DNA of 64,000 nucleotides from the NCBI RefSeq assembly GCF_905475395.1, contig NC_058338.1, positions 6,462,935 through 6,526,934 of the forward strand, given 5' to 3'. The notes beneath the pieces were generated by a model, which was given only the letters and a program-made list of their open reading frames with translations, searched no databases and was not told where the DNA came from. Every line of letters begins with the position of its first letter. Position 1 is the first letter of the stretch. Both the position numbers and the translations under genes were made by a program. The stretch comes from Chrysoperla carnea. Its lineage: Eukaryota > Arthropoda > Insecta > Neuroptera > Chrysopidae. Shown here in pieces: positions 13,001 through 25,106 of this stretch.

Positions 13001-14627
13001 TTTTCAGAATTTCTTCTTCAAATATTTTTTCCATCAGGGATAGCCGAAATAATCCCCCGAAAGAGTCACTACAGATTACTAACAAATTTTAGCAACTTAT
13101 ATCACTGATTCAGTGACTACTTCAGCGATTAGAATTGTTCAAGAAGAGTAGGCAGTAAAATTTTGGTTTTCCTTTTGATTTTAGAGTATAAAGCAAGTCG
13201 AATATTTAAATTGATGCCATTAAACATATTAAATATCGTACAAAAACAATCAGTGATGACATACATGCATAGTCATTGTGTGACCATGAAGGTAATTGGA
13301 GTTCATCAATATTGATTATTATTTATTTGATTTTGCCATATGTGTTTATTCACACGCTAGCAAAAATTCTTTCCATACATATACTGGCAATTATAGCTCG
13401 TTTGAATTAATTATAACTAGTTTGAAAACTTGTAATTTTTTAGTTTTGAAATCAATTGCTCAAAAAGAGATAACAAAATTTTAAAAATTTACAGATTCCA
13501 AAACTAGAAAGTACAAGTTTGCTAATGAGTATGAGAAGATTTTAGATAAAGCCTTTTTCTTTCATAAAATGGGGGCTAAGTGAAAAAACGCATAAAATAT
13601 GGAAAATATCTTGTTATTGGCATGCTTTAAAAACAAAATTGGAAGAGTGGTAAAAAAAAATATGCAAAGGCTTACAAGAAGGTAGTTTAGGTTTTCGAAT
13701 GATATCAGAAAAATTTCAGTGTGATGATTATTTCAGATGATAAAGGATTTTAAATCCAGAAGTGTCAAATAAGTGCGATATCAAGCTGAAATTTGTATAG
13801 CTTAATCAAGACGTAAAAAGTGAGATTGGGTCTAGTAGAACAAAAGTTTAAGAGTAAATAATGTTCCTTATAAAAAAAGAAACAACTTTTGTTTGAAAAA
13901 TGTTTTCGTAAGCATCACTCTTTACCCGTGAGGTCGCAAATTAGGACAAAACTTTTGCGTCGTTTTTCTTCCAAACTATAAAAGATAGGGTATTGAAAAT
14001 CTGCAGCTAGCTTCAGCTAGTGGTCTTGTGAAACGTTCTCGATAAACGAAAATAAGTTTAGAAAGTATACTTTCGAAAAGTACCTAATACTTTTGGTGTA
14101 ATCTTAATCTTGGGCTTCAAAAACAAGATTTAATTTTGTTTATCACTTAATGCATTAAACTAATTACTACGTTAGCATGTGACTGGACACAATTTATTAA
14201 AATCTATTTATAAAGTTTAAAATATATCCGCCATTCTTAAAATTGTTAAATAATTAATTAAAACTCGACTTTGTAGAATTTCACACATCATAACATGACA
14301 AAAGATTGGTTTATTTTAACAACATCAACCACACCGAACAACTTAACATTTATATCCACAATTGAATCGAAAAAATATCCAATCTGGGGTGTACAATATC
14401 ACCCAGAAAAAGCACTATTCGATTGGACCCACACATCAATTGTACATACATTTAATGCAATTAAAGTATCACAATATTTAATGAATTTCTTTGTAAATGA
14501 ATGCCGGAAAAATCATAATCGTTTTCCATCGATGAAAAAAGAGCAAAGTGCTCTGATCTATAATTATAAATCGATGTATATTGGAAAATTCGGTTGTAAA
14601 ATTGAACAATGTTATTTTTTAAATTAA
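10059..14627 (+). CDS. Gamma-glutamyl hydrolase, copy 2
   Basis: Paralogue of the gene just upstream with the same predicted folate gamma-glutamyl hydrolase activity. Five exons fit: 10059-10396, 11436-11486, 11569-11783, 13185-13291 and 14277-14627, encoding 353 residues. The N-terminus (MFKYFIIIYFLILIIIPL) is a signal peptide, followed by a Lys/His-rich linker and the domain start RPIIGILSQE. The nucleophile motif is WGTCLGFE, the canonical family form, and the His/Glu motif is GVQYHPEK. Exons of 51 and 107 bases are identical in length in both copies, and the last exons keep SQYLMNFFVNECRKN. The first exon corresponds to exons 1 and 2 of copy 1 joined, so one intron was gained or lost after duplication. 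Intron 1 is filled by three 316-bp repeats. The frame is open; AATAAA follows the stop. Family call is firm. Confidence 0.9.
10465..11335 (+). repeat. Three tandem copies of a 316-bp repeat
   Basis: Units begin at 10465, 10781 and 11097, each with AAATTTGAAAAGTATGACCC, so the spacing is exactly 316 bases twice; the third unit is incomplete. Each unit carries TTTTGATGACGTCATAAAG (a TGACGTCA palindrome, lost by deletion in the third), TTCGCTAGCTATCACT and a GACCAGGACTCCATA-type string. The array fills most of intron 1 of hydrolase copy 2. A further one and a half units in opposite orientation lie at 41335-41797. Confidence 0.85.
12120..12780. repeat. Inverted repeat bounded element in intron 3 of hydrolase copy 2
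   Basis: A string built on CTTAAGGATGTATGAGCATG at 12120-12147 recurs as its reverse complement at 12755-12780, both preceded (outside) by GCGATT. The 600 bases between show no coding sequence. This looks like a small element with terminal inverted repeats of about 27 bases, or an intronic foldback. Confidence 0.5.
13785..13965 (+). repeat. Dispersed repeat family B, copy 1
   Basis: Contains GACGTAAAAAGTGAG, AACAAAAGTT, TGTTCCTTATAAAAAAA-AAACAACTTTTGTTT and TCACT-TTTACCCGTGAGG in that order. The same order occurs at about 44010-44170 and 48480-48710. It lies in intron 4 of hydrolase copy 2. The element type is unknown; a stretch of its interior is a weak inverted repeat around AAACAACTTTTGTTT. 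Confidence 0.6.
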
Positions 14628-14652
14628 TTTTGGTGTTTTTTTTTTTATTCAA

Positions 14653-14658
14653 AATAAA
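14653..14658 (+). promoter_or_regulatory. Poly(A) signal of hydrolase copy 2
   Basis: AATAAA 26 bases after the stop codon, within an A-rich run. Confidence 0.45.
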
Positions 14659-14989
14659 AAAAGGTTTTTTTGGGGGTTTTTATTTAAAAAAAGAGTTTGT
14701 TTGCTTTGAAGAAATCAATCTAGTGCGAGTCGGAAGTTCCCTACCATCGTACAAGATATAACACTATGTACTTTTTAATCAATTTTTTAAAAGAAACAAG
14801 ACAGGCGCTATAATAATATATAAAAATTTGTAAAGGAAATTGTACGATGGCACGGAACCCTTCATGTACAAATTTGAGTCGCACTTGACTGGTTTTTATT
14901 TAGTAGGTATCAAATCTAAAATACTATTATATAGCTCCCAATCTGAAGCTGGATTCAATGATTTATACAAATAGAAAGATATGACATTC

Positions 14990-15420
14990 GACGCGAAATT
15001 GCTTAAAATCTACAGGAAAAATCAAAAATCTGAAAATTTTTCATTGCAACCCCTGATAATTCGAAAAAAATTCCCCAAAATTACGTTTTTCTCTTCTATA
15101 CATGCTAAAAAGATGGAATTTTTACCAATCGACTCAAAATAGTATCAAATTACCAGTATAGTTTGAAAAATTTTATTACACACATCGCAACCCCTCAGCA
15201 AATCGGAATCGCCCCTTCAAAATCAAGTTTATCAGTTCTATACATGATAGAAAATTGTAATTTTCACCAGTCGACTAGAAAAAAAATCAAATAACATAAT
15301 ACTTAGAAAAGTATTATTATATACCACGCAAAACCGCCGAAAATTTGGAAAAACGACCCCTCCCTCTAAGCTACCTCTTTTCTTTTATATATGCCAGAGA
15401 GATGAGGCAACATTTCTCCC
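14990..15420 (+). repeat. Degenerate tandem repeat, about 3 units of 130-150 bp
   Basis: Units share the order C-TTCTATACATG-TA-AAA, then ATTTT(C/T)ACCA(A/G)TCGACT, then a CGCAACCCCT or similar C-rich stretch. The units begin near 15095, 15232 and 15383 and are strongly diverged from one another. No coding region is seen between 14.63 and 17.5 kb apart from short unsupported frames. Confidence 0.5.
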
Positions 15421-17520
15421 CCCTTAAAGTATCTATGACGCGGAACAAAGGCCGATAGCCGCTACGGATAGATTACCGTCGGTTTCGATACTAGAAAAAG
15501 TGCAAAAAATTTGTGACGTATGGTATGAGAGTTGGCTCGTGCAACGGTGAAACTGGCAATAACACGTAATTTATATTGCTAAAATGGCAGGAAAATGATT
15601 TTAAAAATTGTCTTAAATGATTTTAAAATCAACAATTTTCGCAGCTTTTTTCAGGAAGGCGTGCTAGTATACAAAGCCAAAAATCCTTCATCTCTTTTTA
15701 ATTCCCAATAAGGAAAGAAATATCTACAATTCAACCATCTTGAAATCAACTTTTTCTAGCTCTGTGACGTTTTTACGACGTTTCTAGCTCTTATAAATAT
15801 TTAAGAATGAAATTTTCCAGGAATTAAGAATTCTGACTGACTTTCGAGGAATTAAAAATTCTGATAGTTCAAGCATATTTTATATGGCTTGTTTGATTGA
15901 AAGCCAAAGTGGGTTATTTCAAGAATTTCATTAGAAATATATTAATGTTAAATTTTTTACATAGTCGACGAATGACGATAATTCTTGGAACGATTGCATG
16001 TAAAAATAATTTCATAAAAACAATATTTTTTTTAAATATTTTATTTGTTTATTTTATAAATAACATTTTTTTATATACAAATATAAATAAATATATTTTA
16101 ATGTTTATAAAAAATAATAATAATAATAATATTAATAATATTTATTGTACACGAGTCAATTATTCTTCTAAAGCTTCAATTTTTCCATTTTTCATTTTTA
16201 TTCGTAAGCAAATTACATGAAATTTAACGAAATTTTTTTAGTAATTTGATTTATTCAAAACATGAACGAATTTCTTTTAAAAAACAATCATTTATTTCCA
16301 AAATACTTTTTAAAAAAAAGTAACCCATTATTTTAGTAAATAATACATTTTTAATTACTGAAAATTAATTAATAAAAGTACAAATTCAGTGAGAGATATA
16401 CAAATTACTAAAACTGACGTGACGTCATAGTATATGGCTTGTCAGACATGTTGACATACAGTATGGTATTAATTACTTATATTTTGTATGGTATTACCAT
16501 GGATATATACCATAATTACTACATACGTAGGTAATACACCTGTAAGAAACAGTACATTGAATTTGTCAGTCGCAGATTTCATCAAAACCAACGCATAAAC
16601 TGCCTATCGACAGAAGTGAAAACTTAAAACTATGGAATAACAGTTTATAAAAAATTTAAAAAAATTTCTTCGCTGGGTCGGGTTTCAAACATAGGTTTTA
16701 TGAAGGGCAGTCCAGCATCGATATCACAAATCCATCAGGCAAGTAGAATTCACATTGATTTTTCAGCGTTTAGTTTCGACGGTCACGGGAATTAAGTGCG
16801 TTTTTACGATTCAAGCAATTTTTTCCGGAAAATTTAATTATGGGGAAAAGAAACTCGCAAAATTCATGTAAATTGCTTAGAAAATAAGATTTTTTCCAAT
16901 AAATCTCTTAAAATTCTTAAATTATATTCATCTTTTTAAATAAAAACATACCAATATAGTCATAATACAGGGTATATCAAAAAGTTGGTTAATTGTAAAA
17001 AAATAATAGGACCATAATACTGAGACACCCTGTAAAACAAGTATATAATATTTACTTACACATTAATTAAATGAAGTTAATTAATGATTTGATAAATTAT
17101 TCTGATTTGAATTTATAAAATTCTTTCATAATTCTTCTCCAACACCATTTTTAAAATTTATCTTTTTGAACTTTTAACTTTGTAATTAATTTTTTTTGTT
17201 TTTAAAAACTTGGCATATAAAAATTTGTATAAAAACTTAAAAATAAAAAATAAATAATCTGTAAAAATACTTGTTTAAAAAAAAAAAACATTTGTAAGTA
17301 AAAAAAATAATGGCAGCAAGGCAAGAGTGTTTGCGCGGAACTATGTACAAGAAAATGTATAAAAATTTGTGTAATTATCAGTCTATTTTATATTCATTGA
17401 TGTCTATAGGAAAATCTAGATCGCTATCAAAGGTGAAAAAAATTTTTGAGGAGATGAATTGCGGAAATTTCTGCGTAAAAAATTAAATTATTTTCTTTAA
17501 CTATAAAACTAAATCATATT
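15421..17520. other. Gene-free stretch between hydrolase copy 2 and retrotransposon debris
   Basis: No gene was recognised. A short segment at about 16970-17036 is bounded by ACAGGGT and ACCCTGT, the type of end seen on many small insect Tc1/mariner-like MITEs, but it is only about 65 bases long. The remainder is AT-rich with no similarity I can name. Confidence 0.4.
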
Positions 17521-17524
17521 GAAA

Positions 17525-18145
17525 TTACAGTCACTTTAAGCAACCCTTAAATCCTTCAGCTCAGTCTATTTAACCTCAAAGGTAGCAACAGCACTGCCGT
17601 ACGTCCTTAAATGCGATGGCGGAACAAATGAATGTAAACCTAATATGGGAACCGGGACACAGAGACATTGCAAGAAACTGTGAAGCCGACGAATTTACTA
17701 GAAATGGCATTCGGAAGTTCTATTCGCGAACTGCATCCTGCTCCTAAAAGAGAATACAATTGTAGGCGCGCCGAAGATCTTATATCCCTTCCAAAAGCCT
17801 CTATTAGAAAGTTATTGCGGCTATTACAGGACACTGGTTGGGAGACAGGCATGCTAAACTCGTGGGCCTGACAGTGTATCACGACTACTGCAGAAGCTGT
17901 CACAGTAGGGAGGAGAAGGTGGCAATGCCTCGTTTTCTCTGTCACTGTCCAGATCTTGCCATAAAGAGATGGACTTACTTGAGCCAGCCTCTCTTTGACA
18001 ACCTCTCCGACCTTCGTCGACGTCAAAGCACTGCCGCTGTTCTTAAATAGCTCCAAATAGTTCATGGAGTAGTAGCCGTGGATGAGCCAACCCTTTTTCG
18101 GTATCACGACGGATTCTATGGTCTAAGTGTGTCCCACCCCAAGCT
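17525..18145 (+). mobile_element. Dead non-LTR retrotransposon fragment: RNase H and 3' end
   Basis: Read on the + strand, the frames give the RNase H motif PGHRDIARNCEADEF, then GHWLGDRHAKLVGL, then a cysteine-rich tail CRSC...FLCHC that suggests a zinc-binding motif. This order is known from the C-terminus of ORF2 in RNase H-bearing insect LINEs of the I/R1/LOA groups. The reading is broken by frameshifts and stops, so the copy is dead. A conserved noncoding end, with CTAAGTGTGTCCCACC, follows. Related fragments are at 56765, 58802 and 61527. Confidence 0.8.
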
Positions 18146-18558
18146 CAAATGATTTGAAAACACTTTTTAAGTGAAATTTTTTTATTTTAAACGATCTAAG
18201 ATTCTTATAGACATCTATGATATTTTATATATGTGTATAAAATTATATACAAAAAGTTCAAATAAAAATTGAAATCAAATATTTAAGTAGTGTATCGATT
18301 ATTTATTGAATTCATAAATATTTTAAAATATGTCAATCGATTTTAATTTCATCGTGAATTTAATATAATTTTAATTTTTAATTATTTATTTAAAATTCGT
18401 ATGCGATTTCTCGAAACACTTAAGCAAGCGATATCATAAGATAACATCTGCTAACAAATAGAGACCACTTTTTTTTATATTTAAGCTCCAAGTGTCATGC
18501 TCGGAGACCAATATTTAAAATAATCGGTTTTCAATAATCAAAAATTTCCCAAAAAAGA

Positions 18559-18564
18559 TTTATT
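18559..18564 (-). promoter_or_regulatory. Poly(A) signal of the TMEM221-like gene
   Basis: TTTATT on the + strand (AATAAA on the - strand) lies 11 bases beyond the stop codon. Confidence 0.35.
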
Positions 18565-18574
18565 TACAATTATT

Positions 18575-21500
18575 TTAAACTAGTGTCGATAGCTCATGCG
18601 GTGAAATCCCACTTGTATTATTATTTAAACCCCCATTTGGACTGATACTACAACTACTCGCATCTCGTCGATGTATATTATTATAATGTCCAACACCACC
18701 CCCCGTTGTACCCCGTTCACCCAAACCTCCCCCCACTCCAGCTGCAGCACCGCCAACAGCCACTGTTAATTTACCAATAACACTATTACTACTTGTCAAA
18801 CCACCATTATTCATTAAGGACGGTGACGCAAGCATTCCACCCCCAGTGCCTCCCAATGTTGACAAGTGTGAACTATTTATCAACACACTATTATTGTTAT
18901 AATGATCATTATTATTGTTATTGGCTATTGACGAAGCATTCAATAAATTTGGATTTGTAATACTAATATTTTGGGATGTTCCATTAAAGATTTGGGTCGA
19001 TGATGCAATAGCATTTGTTTGATTATGTTGTGATTGTTGTAAGATGAATGAATTGTCATATTGTTCACGTAGCTCACGTGATTGTTCACGTAAGATTTGT
19101 GCACGTAACTTGCATGCATTGGTTTTTTCACGTTGCCATATGAACACGTTATGGACCATTGCACAACCGCAGAAGACAATACCTAAACCAATGAAACCGC
19201 TTGTCACGATTGCTGGCGTTGAATGGAATTGAATGAATGTGTACAAGATTATACCTGGAAAATGAATAAATTTTTTGTTTCAGAAAATGTAGTATATTAG
19301 GACCCTCTAGGCCAGGAAATCCAACATTTTGGCAATGGGTTTTATACTATTTTTCTGGATTTCCTAGCCGAAAGTACGGTTTATAATTTCTCAATCGTTT
19401 AAAAAATGATTGAAATTTTGTATACAAATGATTTTAAACTCCATACAAAATTACCACCTATGCTGTAATAGCAATGCTACTATGGATTGTAAAAATATGA
19501 GATTGATTTTAAAAAAAAAATACAAATTCAAGTTCTCACTTGCAGTATGTTGTGACTATTTTATTTAAATTATAATAGATAAGTGTTCAAATGATATTTA
19601 AGTTAATCGGGTACTTTTGGTAAAATTTTAGAAATTTTATCAAATTTGATTTGTTGAATTGTTTAAAAAATAAGTAATAACATTTTTTACCTGTTAAAAA
19701 TACTGGTATTGATATAAAAAATCCAGCAACTGCACAAACTCGACTTATTGATGATTTTTGTAAATATTTATTTGTCCTAAAATTAAATAAAAATGGATAA
19801 ATATTAGTAATCGCGACATTGTCTTAAACATGGCAGAACTAGACACTTAATTTAACGAAAAATGGAATAGTATTTAAAAACTTATGCAGGAAAATTTTGA
19901 CAAAATGCTTTGTGCTTATTACCCAAAATTTAGCCAAAGACATTTTTATGCCCGCCCTAAAATTCGAGAATTTTACTTCATATTTGCCATTATTTTTAAC
20001 GCCAGAATGAAAACATCAAAGTTTTATTAACCCATCTGCAATCGCGTTCTTTAATTTTAAACCTGCGTGATATTTAAATTATGTATCGAATTTGGAACAA
20101 AAATTCTTTGAAATCAAAGTTGTGATATCATCAATTCTTTTTCAGAAATTGTAATTTTAATCGATAAATTTGTACAAGGTACAGCTCAGTCAAGTTTCGA
20201 AAGTAGAGAGCCTAATATATTGCTCACTCAACGAAATGAATCATTGCTAGAGTGGAGAGTGAATTGTTGACATGAAATTACCTAACTTTTCTCTGGCTCT
20301 GACTTGATTGTTTTAGAATTTTTTTTTTATTTGCTTCCTCTCCAAAGGGGCGTAGAATACATATCGTTTTATAATACATATCGTTTTATAGTGAAACTTC
20401 TTTACGCGCACCATTAATGGCATATTACACACCTGGGGAGCAAAGAACGGCTTGGCCTCGATCCACAACTAGCATGACCGTTCGCTTAAAATCATATTTT
20501 GTGATATTTGATCCCGTCTTTCTTTTGTAGCGCCATACGGATCGACGGGTCCTTTGGAATTTTGTTTAGAACCACAAATAGAAGATTCATGCAAAAATTC
20601 TGCTTTCCGGAAATTTTTCCCAAGTTTTTAAACAGTATTATTTCGTTTTTCTTTTTGAAAAAGTTGCAATTTTGAAGAACAATCTCAAAAATCTGAGAAA
20701 TTCAAAAACATTTCGATATGTTTACTCGCAGCTTTACCTGATTTTAATCAGCACCGATATACTTTCGAGTCGCCTCCAAAGCAAAAGTAAGAAAATCGGG
20801 CAATTTCTACTTTATATTAAAATATAAATATCACTTACGCCAGTCAAATCTTACATTAAAATCGCAAAGCGTGATATAAAGCTACTTTTTCACGTATTAT
20901 GCAGGAAGCACAACTTTTTTTTGCTTGCAAAACGTCGTTTCACACTCTCCTAAGTCCAAATAACATACCCATTTTACTGGCGTAACTGGCGTTTTTTAAT
21001 AAATGAATATTTTAAATAAAACAAACATGATTACCTATAATTAAGATGAGATGCTGATACCGCAGAATTCGATGCCGATTTCACTAATTTCACAGTAAAT
21101 AAAAATTGTATTGCACAAACTAATAAACAACACAAGTTTAACGAGAGCGTTAACGCACACAATGCCAATGTCACTTCATACACCACCACATATTCTTCGG
21201 CCGTAATTAATGTTAATTGTTCAGCACGTAATATTTCACGTATATCCGCTGCCGTCACTGGTGATATTTTCAATAAAAATATTAACGATAATAAAGCTAA
21301 TAGTAAACTAATTAAACATAGTAAACCTAACGATATTAACATTTCTTTAATACCTAAATCATTTTTTAAATTATTATGATTTGTTTGTGTATTGTTCATT
21401 GTTGTTGTTGCTAATGTTGTTGATTTTAGCGGTGGTGGGGGTATTGGTGGGGATACAGCTGATGGGTGTGGTGATGGTAATGATTGTTTACTTATATTCA

Positions 21501-23769
21501 CTGGACGATCAAAAACTGTTTGGTATTTTGTTGATTGATTATGATGATGATGATTTGATAAATGTACTGAGTCCCCTCGGAGTCCACCACCAACACCGCT
21601 TGTAATACCACTAACACGTGATTGTCTTGAAATGTTTAGGCCACCATTTTTATATGATGATGGATGCACTGGGCTGATACTGCTACTTCCTCCTGAAAGG
21701 TTAAGAAAATTGGTTTTTAAAGCGGAAATTGTAATAAAATATTTTCTGGCGAAACCCAGTTAAAAAATCTTTTTCCAATTCTAAATTTTTCCAGAAACAA
21801 AATGACGGAAGGACACCGCACGATTAGATAAGAAAATGGATTTCTGTGAAACTTTTTCAAACTGTCCCCAAGATATTCTTCGGATCGTTCGGATCAAAAG
21901 CTCTCACGTGGACAAAATTTTGTAATGGATTATTTTCGAGGTACGAGCGATCAAAGTACCTATATGCCTAGGAAAATGGCTTCCTACAAAACTTTTTCAA
22001 ACCACCCCCAAGATGTTCTTCAGATTGTTCTGATCGAAATCTCTCACGGCCACAAAATTTTTTAACGAGTAGATTTCGAGCTACACGTATATTCTAGTTA
22101 TAGTACTTCTATGATTAGGAAAATGGCTTTCTGTGAAACTTTTCAAACCACCCCCAAAATGTTCTTCGAATCGTCCTGATCAAAACATATGTTATCGATT
22201 AGTGAATGTCAATTTTTTATAGCGAGGGGATTGATTTTCAACAGCTGGAGGTGATAATTATACAATTTCCTTCAAATCTTATTTTTATTTTTTGTAAGTT
22301 TTCAATAGATGGCGCTGAATTTCGATATTTCTTTATAAGAAGGAGTTTTAAGTTCGTAAAAGTAATCCGTGGATTCGAATAGTTGTATAAGGTCACATAT
22401 AGCAACCTTTTCCTCTACGAAAATTTTCACAATCGTCCGGAATTTCTCTCTTTCATAGCAAAAATTTTTAATAGTGAAAGCACATGATTTTTTTTCTGTG
22501 AACTCTCAGACCTAAAACATGATTGTGAATTTATGACTCTTAATTATTTAAAACAGTTTTATTTTTGCATGTCGGATTCAATTGATAATGACCTTGTCTA
22601 CGTCATAATGATAATAGAGACCGTTCACACGACATATCGACACCAGTAATTATTAAACCGGTTTAATAATTCCGGCTTTGAGATAGCGTGCAAATATGTC
22701 AATCATAATTCTTACGTCATTTGATAAAATTTGATTTTTATTTTCATTTTTTCGAAATTTATCGCGAATAATAATTTATCCTCTTAGAAAGTTTCAGTAA
22801 CCGACTAGATTGAAAGTAAACTTCTTTAGTAAGGCTCTCAAATTAAATTTTTTGTTTTTTTTTTTTTTGATATATTGTTTGTTATGGAAAGAGCAATGTT
22901 AAATCCAAGTTTTGGACTTCTTCAGACGACCGGGTCATTTTCAAAAATACCTTATTTCAGATTTTATCCATTTTGACCCAGAAGGACAGGTTTCTCGTCT
23001 AAATTACAAATTGTATGCAGTGGCCATAAACCTTTTCCACTCTTTTGTTTCTGGAAAAAATTTTGGATTAGGAGAAACGTGTATTTTGTTCTTTCTCATG
23101 TACAAATATGAGATTCCGTCATAAAATTTCTTTTCTTGATTCCCTAAGAGAAAGTACTGGTTTTTCGACCGCATTTAATTCTGGGAAGAGCGATTTTTTT
23201 TGGGTTGCATTTTTCTGGTTAAATAGCATAACAGCGCTTTTCGGAGTTAAATGCTGCCGGAAATACCAGGACATTAAATAAAATTGTTGGATCGCATCTT
23301 CCTAGAATCGTAATATATCTCTTATTTTTGGAAAAATTTTAATTTTATTACCTAACGAATGTTTCGATGTATTTAAAATGGTTGATATATTTAACGGTTG
23401 CTGAACATGTTGCTGATTACGTGCCGATTGTAGATTACGTTGTGATTGTCCATAACGTGCTGTCGTTGATGTCTGTGACGTATTAAAATCATTACGTGCT
23501 CCAACTAATACATTCTCCATGATTTCATCTGTTGATAACAGATGCTGTTGCTGTTGGCGTGTTAACAATAAACCGTTTCCAATTAGATTTGGTGGACCAA
23601 CATTTTGCTGTGAATGTGATGTATGTGAGGATGATATTGATAATGGTGGTGGACCACCACCACCCACACCCACTGTGGGAATCGATCCTCCACCGCCTTG
23701 TGATGTTGCTGATGTTGCTGAGGGTGTTGTCGTTGTTGTTGTTGTGGTTGTAAATGTATGTTTCAACAT
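18575..23769 (-). CDS. Four-helix membrane protein, TMEM221-like
   Basis: Four exons fit on the - strand: 23352-23769, 21035-21692, 19691-19776 and 18575-19254, giving 613 residues with all junctions in frame. The N-terminal 300 residues are low complexity (poly-Thr, Gly and Pro runs, Gln-rich stretches). Four hydrophobic segments follow: EMLISLGLLCLISLLLALL, VTLALCALTLSLNLCCLLV, VCAVAGFFISIPVFLTGII and VTSGFIGLGIVFCGCAMVH, then a charged KLRAQILREQ segment and an Asn/Gly/Ser-rich tail. The spacing of the helices and the Leu/Cys-rich second helix resemble TMEM221, a vertebrate and insect family of unknown function; this is recall of family pattern, not an alignment. No enzymatic motif is visible. 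The start at 23769 is the first Met in this frame before the poly-Thr run; upstream noncoding exons may exist. The coding assignment is sound, the family is tentative. Confidence 0.75.
21832..22200 (+). repeat. Tandem repeat, about 2.5 units of 140-147 bp
   Basis: GAAAATGG opens units at 21832, 21972 and 22119. Each continues with a CTGTGAAACTTTTTCAAAC-type string, a CCCCAAGATGTTCTTC-type string and GATC(G/A)AAA-CTCTCACG. It lies in the intron between the first two exons of the membrane protein gene. Confidence 0.65.
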
Positions 23770-23819
23770 TATTCATAATGAATTTATCAATCAAATCATT
23801 CATTTATGATAATTATGAT

Positions 23820-24345
23820 TTTAATTAATTTTTTTATTGTTAATTATTTTTCATTCATTTAAATTTCTCTTTGAATTAATTAACTAACCATTCTTGTTGA
23901 TTTTAATTCATTTATTGAGATTTTACTAATCAATTCATTGAGATTTTAATTAATTGTTGATTATTTTAATCCATTTAAATTTAATGATATTTTAATAAAT
24001 TAATTAATCGCATTCTTGTTGATTATTCTTTATTCATTTTAATCAATAATTAATTGCCCATGATAATTGTTGAGATTTTTTGATTATTTTAATTAATTAA
24101 TTGTTCTTGTTGATTATTAAACAATCATTGAGATTTGATAAGTACTTTCAATGTTTATTATTCTTGTATTTGTTGATTATTGAGATTTGATGATAGTTTT
24201 AATCAATTTATGTTGTTGGTTATTGATTTAATTTAAATTTAATGACTTTAATTAATTTTTTTGTTTCGATTCTTGTTGATATTATTGATAATTAATGTGA
24301 TGACAATTTTAATTAGTTCGTGTTTTTGTTTTTTATTTGTTGATA
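23820..24345. repeat. Cryptic simple repeat, TTGTTGATTATT type
   Basis: Motifs such as TTCTTGTTGATTATT, TTAATTAATT and TTGAGATTTT recur in irregular order upstream of the membrane protein start codon. The stretch has no coding content and could be leader or promoter sequence that expanded by slippage. Confidence 0.5.
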
Positions 24346-24675
24346 ATATAATTGTTTATATTAATTAAAAATATAAACAATATTATCATTTTGCATTAAT
24401 TTATATGATAATTTCATTTAATTAATTTTTTACCTAAAACAAACAAAATAAAAATAAATTAGTTAACATTAGCTATATATTATGTTTAATAGACTAGATG
24501 GTATGGGTGTTATCGAACCAAATTAGGATTAGGAATGATTTTCTTTCGATAAAAAGAAGTTAACAAACTAAATGGGAGAATTATAGAGCTCAAAAAAATT
24601 TATCCATTAACGCCTGCGTAGGTGTCGAGAAAACTTAAAAAAATTGAGCGAAACTTGTTTTTAAACAGCTTTCTT

Positions 24676-25106
24676 AAAACCTTTCCTCTTGGTCGAGGGA
24701 TTATGATAGAGTGGTTTTTCGGGACTTAATCTCTTCCCCTAGACTTCTTCTATCAGGATATTTTAGCCACAAGTGAAATTTTTTAATTTTTGATACCTAA
24801 GTCGGGCCTCAAAAAAGTGCGCTTTTTGGGAAGTGTTTTTCTCGGTAAAAAGTAAAAATCGTAGAGCTCTGAAACTTGCACACGTTACTGATAAATACTC
24901 ATTTAAAAATATATTTGCAATTGTTATCTTTCGTGAAACGAGGGCTATGATACCGTTGAAATCGAATGTTTCTGCGTCTCAAACAAATAAACTTTTTCAA
25001 GGCCCGATTTCAGCATCAAAAATTAAAAAATTTCACTTGCTGCTAAATATCCTGATAGAAGAAGTCTGGACCAAGTCATAATCCCTCGACCAAGAGGAAA
25101 GGTTTT
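24676..25106. mobile_element. MITE with long terminal inverted repeats, 431 bp
   Basis: The left end AAAACCTTTCCTCTTGGTCG is matched at the right by CGACCAAGAGGAAAGGTTTT. The inverted similarity extends about 110 bases inward with a few mismatches, through TCTTCTATCAGGATATTT and AAATTTTTTAATTTTTGAT. The interior shows no transposase. A non-autonomous DNA transposon is the simplest reading; the superfamily is not evident and no clear target duplication is seen. Confidence 0.8.

Noticed and set aside
15897-16220. 107-codon frame on the + strand with a hydrophobic stretch
   Set aside because: The composition is that of AT-rich noncoding DNA (Asn, Ile, Phe, Lys); no splice partners or conserved motif. 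It cannot be excluded as a small orphan gene but is unsupported.
16970-17036. ACAGGGT...ACCCTGT bounded segment as a MITE
   Set aside because: Only about 65 bases with seven-base ends; too little to claim beyond a note.
17640-18107. 155-codon frame on the - strand
   Set aside because: It is antisense to the RNase H fragment, whose motifs read on the + strand.
23519-23809. Overlapping frames with Gly/Pro or Val runs
   Set aside because: Shadows of the low-complexity N-terminus of the membrane protein; only the chosen frame joins the downstream exons.
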